From Shewanella sp. (GTDB lineage Bacteria > Pseudomonadota > Gammaproteobacteria > Enterobacterales > Shewanellaceae): 34,848 nucleotides of DNA. Each line of letters begins with the position of its first letter. Position 1 is the first letter of the stretch. Shown piece by piece: positions 34,114-34,848 of this stretch. The notes beneath the pieces were generated by a model. That model made no database searches and had not been told where the DNA came from. It was given only the letters and a program-made list of their open reading frames with translations. A program made the translations under genes and the position numbers. The DNA lies in NCBI GenBank assembly GCA_028223395.1, contig JAOIUG010000015.1:1-34848 (forward strand), in the 5' to 3' direction.

Positions 34114-34685
34114 AATACCTTAAAAAACCATCAAAACTCACACTCGTTAGCACTAGTAAAATTCTAGCACTCTAAATAGCGATACTCATTTCATCGTTAA
34201 CCATAAAAGGTTATTCGGTCAACATCACTCCAGGCAATACTCACTAACATTAAGCCTTTTTCACCGCTTTCAGCCGCGCGCTCAAGATCGGGAAAATGAT
34301 TTTGATGATGCGTTTATGCACACAGATCCAGTAGTGAATGCAGCGCATGTAGAATAAGGACTAGAGTTGACAGAAAACTTGATCAAGGCGCTACACTTAA
34401 TCGAACAACATTTTTCGAATTCAATGGCATAAAACTGTATCTAACCCTATCCATCGCAAAAAGGGACCATTAGACGGTTCTACTGCTCTAAACATCACCT
34501 AATCGTTAACCACCAGGGATTGTTTATACTGCATATGATTGACGGTTTAATCACCTGTTAACCTAACTTAAAGAGATAAGCCACAACTTAATATCACAGA
34601 TATCGATTTCAATACTATTTCTGTTATAGCTTGAACTGATCTTAGATTCGTTTAACTCAACCAGATTTAATTTAACCCAACGAAA
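34114..34685. other. Intergenic region without a recognisable gene
   Basis: About 570 bases between the fadL terminator and the tRNA terminator. A rightward open frame of about 66 codons ends at 34357 and closes with EDFDD-like acidic residues and NAAHVE, but it lacks a start codon. A TTGACA box near 34367 is followed at 17 bases by GCTACA and could be a promoter. I see no structured RNA or repeat that I can name. Confidence 0.4.
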
Positions 34686-34713
34686 AAAGCCTCTACATTG
34701 CTGTAGAGGCTTT
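34686..34713 (-). terminator. Terminator of the tRNA-Asp transcript
   Basis: AAAGCCTCTACA and TGTAGAGGCTTT make a perfect 12-bp stem around TTGC. On the minus strand it is followed by six U residues and lies ten bases beyond the tRNA 3' end. Confidence 0.88.
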
Positions 34714-34723
34714 AATCTTTGTT

Positions 34724-34800
34724 TGGCGGAACGGACGAGACTCGAACTCGCGACCCCCGGCGTGACAGGCCGGTATTCTAACCAACTGAACTACCGCTCC
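34724..34800 (-). tRNA. tRNA-Asp (anticodon GTC)
   Basis: The minus-strand sequence begins GGAGCGGTAGTTCAGTTGG and closes with CCGTTCC-G-CCA, so the acceptor stem pairs GGAGCGG with CCGTTCC (one G-U pair) and CCA is encoded. The anticodon loop CTGTCAC gives GTC (34764-34766). The T-loop GTTCGAGTC is standard. It is nearly identical to E. coli tRNA-Asp. The 48 bases upstream to the window edge hold no second tRNA that I can see, although more could lie beyond. Confidence 0.97.
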
Positions 34801-34848
34801 TTTAGCAAATTGCCGAAGCACTTCACTAAATTCTTTTAAGTCACTAGC

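Overview
The window looks like a chromosomal segment of a Shewanella-type marine gammaproteobacterium. Nearly every product is closest to E. coli/Vibrio/Shewanella versions (FabB, MnmC, AroC, PrmB with its native TTG start, SmrB, SixA, FadIJ, PutP, FadL). The gene order fabB/mnmC ... aroC-prmB/smrB ... fadIJ/moxR-bat ... sigma-putP-fadL matches what I recall for Shewanella genomes; this is memory, not a search. Base composition is moderate (low-to-mid 40s % G+C by eye), with one strikingly AT-rich patch inside the propeller sensor gene at about 13.8-15.5 kb.

Layout. (1) 0.2-10.1 kb is housekeeping. fabB (-) is divergent from mnmC (+). A leftward gene set follows: a SpoU/TrmH-like RNA methylase, yfcL, an ATP-NAD-kinase-like protein, an MFS transporter, aroC and prmB. 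smrB (+) is divergent from prmB, and sixA (-) converges on smrB. (2) 10.4-18.5 kb runs rightward: a pitrilysin-like M16 protease, a 1422-residue membrane sensor (beta-propeller, Y_Y_Y, two PAS, GGDEF, EAL), and a small exported protein made of eight identical 13-residue repeats behind a textbook sigma-54 promoter. (3) 18.6-22.0 kb: fadI-fadJ (-), anaerobic-type beta-oxidation, with a near-consensus FadR operator and a PsrA-like palindrome upstream. (4) 22.3-29.3 kb: a tightly overlapped moxR-DUF58-DUF4381-VWA-VWA/TPR-BatD operon (+), probably an envelope-associated MoxR/VWA chaperone system. (5) 29.5-34.0 kb: an ECF sigma factor overlapping a DUF3379 membrane protein, putP, and fadL with its own FadR-like site. 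(6) The right end is about 0.6 kb without a recognisable gene, then tRNA-Asp(GTC) on the minus strand.

How it fits together. fabB, fadIJ and fadL form a fatty-acid theme (synthesis, degradation, uptake), with FadR-like operators visible at fadI and fadL. The least-explained element is the sigma-54-driven secreted repeat protein. It encodes AVPHIKLKPLHTA eight times plus a ninth partial copy; every difference between the 39-bp DNA copies is synonymous. I do not recognise its family. Other points worth attention: an MnmC whose methyltransferase half has lost its SAM-binding motif, a perfect 28-bp palindrome between putP and fadL that can be read as a terminator or as a FabR-like operator, and polymorphism-prone 9-bp in-frame repeats in the VWA/TPR gene.
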